The position numbers were made by a program, and so were the translations under genes. A DNA stretch of 45,182 bases from Pseudomonadota bacterium (lineage in GTDB: Bacteria > Pseudomonadota > Alphaproteobacteria > Rhizobiales > JAKPQE01): assembly GCA_029572955.1 (NCBI GenBank), contig JAKPQE010000121.1, positions 1 through 45,182 on the forward strand, written 5' to 3'. Shown one piece after another: positions 43,314 through 45,182 of the stretch. Each line of letters begins with the position of its first letter. Within the stretch, counting starts at the first letter, position 1. Below the pieces are notes generated by a model. That model worked only from the letters and a program-made list of their open reading frames with translations, did no database searches and was not told the DNA's origin.

Positions 43314-44549
43314 ATGACCAACGATCCAGTTTCTCTGGGCGAATATGCAGCGCGGCTGTTCCGGCTCGGTGGCGGCGATGTCGTTCCGAGCGGGCGCTCG
43401 CCCTATTTTCTGGCCATCGACGAGGCCGAACGCGCTGCCGCCGAGAGCGGCAAGCGCTTCGTGAGCTTTGCCAATTACGACTATCTCGGCCTGTCGCGGC
43501 ACCCGGAGGTCGAGGCCGCGGCGGCCGAGGCGCTCGAGCGTTTCGGGACCGGCGCGCTCGCCTCGCGCGTCGTCGGCGGCGAGCGGTCCATCCATCGCGA
43601 ACTGGAGCAGGGGCTGGCCGACTTCTTCGGCGCCGAGGCGGCGCTCGTCCTCGTTTCGGGGTTCCTGACCAATGCCGCCGTTGTCGGGCATTATCTCGCG
43701 GCCAAGGACTGCATCATCCTCGACGAACTGGCGCATGCCTCCATTCTCGCCGGCGCCAAGGCCGGCCGGGCGACGGTCTACAAGTTCCGCCACAACGATC
43801 TCGACGATCTCGAACGGCTGCTGAAGGAAAAGCGCGCGGCGCACGGCAATTGCCTGATCGCCGTCGAGGGGCTCTACAGCATGGACGGCGACGTGCCGGA
43901 CCTGCCGCGCCTCGTCGAGTTGAAGGAGCGCTTCGGCGCCTGGCTGCTCGTCGACGAGGCCCATTCGCACGGCGTCCTCGGCGCACGCGGGCGCGGCATC
44001 GCCGAGCATTTCGGCGTCGATCCGGCGCGCATCGACATCGTCATCGGCACGATGTCGAAGACCTTCGTCTCCTGCGGCGGCTTCGTGCTGGCGCCGAAAG
44101 CGTTCATCGACCTTCTGCGCTTCAGCCTGCCGGGCTTCATCTTCAGCGTCGGCATGCCGCCGATGGTCGCGGCGGCGGCGAAGAAGGCGCTCGAAATCCT
44201 CGAGGCCGAGCCGTGGCGGGTCGCCCGGCTCGCCGAGAACACCGAACATTTCCTGAGGCTGCTGCATCGCGCGGGACTGGAGAGCGGGCCGGCGATCGGC
44301 CGTGCCGTCGTCCCGGTGATGTTCCCGAAGATCATCCAGACGATGATCGCCTCGGAACGACTGATGGACGAAGGCTTCTACGCGCCGCCGATCGTGCAGA
44401 TCGGCGTGCCGAAGGACCTGCCGCGCATCCGCTTCTTCTTCTCGGCCGTGCACGACAAGGCCGACATCGAGCGGGCGGTCGCGGTACTGGCCGGCGTTGC
44501 CGAGGAATTCGGCGCGGTCAGGCAGAAAGAGGCCGCACCGGCCGAGTAG
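43314..44549 (+). CDS. Alpha-oxoamine synthase (AONS/serine palmitoyltransferase-like)
   Basis: 411 residues. A PLP enzyme of the family that condenses an amino acid with an acyl-CoA or acyl-ACP, releasing CO2: BioF, KBL, ALA synthase and serine palmitoyltransferase. The PLP-binding Lys249 lies in GTMSKTFVSCGG, with Asp214 and His217 in VDEAHSHG, and His141 in ELAHASILAG. The start NYDYLGLSRHP (54-64) and RVVGGERSIHREL (85-97) are typical. ATG 43314 is preferred to 43251. Its place among exporter and glycosyltransferase genes argues against biotin synthesis; a lipid-type keto-amine is more likely. Confidence 0.87.
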   Translation: MTNDPVSLGEYAARLFRLGGGDVVPSGRSPYFLAIDEAERAAAESGKRFVSFANYDYLGLSRHPEVEAAAAEALERFGTGALASRVVGGERSIHRELEQGLADFFGAEAALVLVSGFLTNAAVVGHYLAAKDCIILDELAHASILAGAKAGRATVYKFRHNDLDDLERLLKEKRAAHGNCLIAVEGLYSMDGDVPDLPRLVELKERFGAWLLVDEAHSHGVLGARGRGIAEHFGVDPARIDIVIGTMSKTFVSCGGFVLAPKAFIDLLRFSLPGFIFSVGMPPMVAAAAKKALEILEAEPWRVARLAENTEHFLRLLHRAGLESGPAIGRAVVPVMFPKIIQTMIASERLMDEGFYAPPIVQIGVPKDLPRIRFFFSAVHDKADIERAVAVLAGVAEEFGAVRQKEAAPAE

Positions 44550-44623
44550 GGCCGTCCCGCGCGGGGGCGGCGTGGCGTATTCCGGGTTCGGCAGGGCGTC
44601 CGACCCGGTCTGGGGCAGTGTCG

Positions 44624-45182
44624 ATGGGGCGTATCCTTTACGGGGTTCTGGGCGACCGTGGGGGGCACCTGTCGCGTGGCCTCGGCATCGCCCATGCGCT
44701 TCCGCAACACGAGGTGCTGTTCGTCGGCGGCGGCCGCACCGCCGAGGTCGCGGCGCATGGCTTCGACCATGTCGAGGTGCCCTACATCGCCACCGAGCTG
44801 ACCGGCGGCAAGGTCGACTACACGGCGACCATCGCCGGCGCGGCCCGGGCCTTTGCGGAGCGCTCGCGGGCGATGGAGACGATCAAGAGCACGATCGGCG
44901 CCTTCGATCCCGATCTCATCATCACCGACTACGAGTATTTCGTGCCGCGCGCGGCCAGGGCGCTCGGCCGTCCGACGCTGAGCATCGACCGGCACCACGT
45001 CCTCAGCCATTGCCGCTACCAGAGGCCGCCGGGCCACCTGTCGACGCGAATGCTCGCCCTGTCGCTGCTCGGCACGCTCTACTCGGTCGCCGACCGCTAT
45101 CTCGTCGTCTCCTTCGCGCCGATCGAGGCGCGCGATCCGGCGAAGACCGAGATCTTCCCGCAGGTCATCCGGCGCGACCTCG
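44624..45182 (+). CDS. MurG-like glycosyltransferase, partial (C-terminus off the right edge)
   Basis: The frame begins at ATG 44624 and stays open to the edge, giving 186 residues. GVLGDRGGHLSRGLGIAHAL (residues 7-26) resembles the glycine-rich N-terminal loop of MurG/GT28-type transferases, and DPDLIITDYEYFVPRAARAL continues the GT-B pattern. It probably moves a sugar from a nucleotide donor to a lipid or glycan made by this cluster. It starts 74 bases after the oxoamine synthase stop. Family is likely; function is inferred from context. Confidence 0.75.
   Translation, partial: MGRILYGVLGDRGGHLSRGLGIAHALPQHEVLFVGGGRTAEVAAHGFDHVEVPYIATELTGGKVDYTATIAGAARAFAERSRAMETIKSTIGAFDPDLIITDYEYFVPRAARALGRPTLSIDRHHVLSHCRYQRPPGHLSTRMLALSLLGTLYSVADRYLVVSFAPIEARDPAKTEIFPQVIRRDL

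Overview
The window is GC-rich (roughly 68-70 percent by eye) chromosomal DNA of an alphaproteobacterium, most likely order Hyphomicrobiales (Rhizobiales). The main support is the block dgt - argS - SPOR protein - nagZ - scpA - scpB - tatA - tatB - tatC - serS - surE - pcm (14319-26903), a gene order familiar from that order, with an ErpA/IscA-type gene divergent from dgt. Palindromic intergenic repeats of the kind common in rhizobial genomes support the same placement. I cannot name a genus. I saw no tRNA, rRNA, CRISPR array, insertion sequence or replication origin.

Layout. The left edge holds a partial WS/DGAT-like acyltransferase (minus strand), divergent from a hexose-6-phosphate mutarotase-like gene. 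A 700-base repeat mosaic follows, then a conspicuously AT-richer orphan gene for a ParB-domain protein (2682-3998), which looks acquired. Next come the tRNA amidotransferase genes gatC-gatA and gatB, with a chorismate-mutase-like gene between gatA and gatB, then a CPA2 cation/proton antiporter, a secreted tandem rhodanese and an orphan tungsten-type aldehyde:ferredoxin oxidoreductase (minus strand). After the conserved block the expected synteny ends at a ParDE-type toxin-antitoxin pair with a palindromic operator.

The middle right holds an export operon on the minus strand (TetR/CecR-like regulator, HlyD adaptor, one ABC ATPase, one ABC-2 permease). A sigma70-like promoter and an operator palindrome lie in front of the regulator gene. 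Then come a DUF2147 secreted protein, a His/Met-rich secreted protein, a CHASE4-GGDEF diguanylate cyclase, a peroxiredoxin divergent from an AraC regulator, polA, and a lytic transglycosylase divergent from polA.

The right end (40420-45182) is a surface glycoconjugate cluster: a KpsM/Wzm-like permease, a GT21-like membrane glycosyltransferase, a KpsT/Wzt-like ATPase, an alpha-oxoamine synthase and a partial MurG-like glycosyltransferase running off the edge. Together these could make a (sphingo)lipid-like amino-ketone, glycosylate it and export it or a chain built on it. That cluster and the AT-rich ParB-domain orphan are the two places where something undescribed is most likely.
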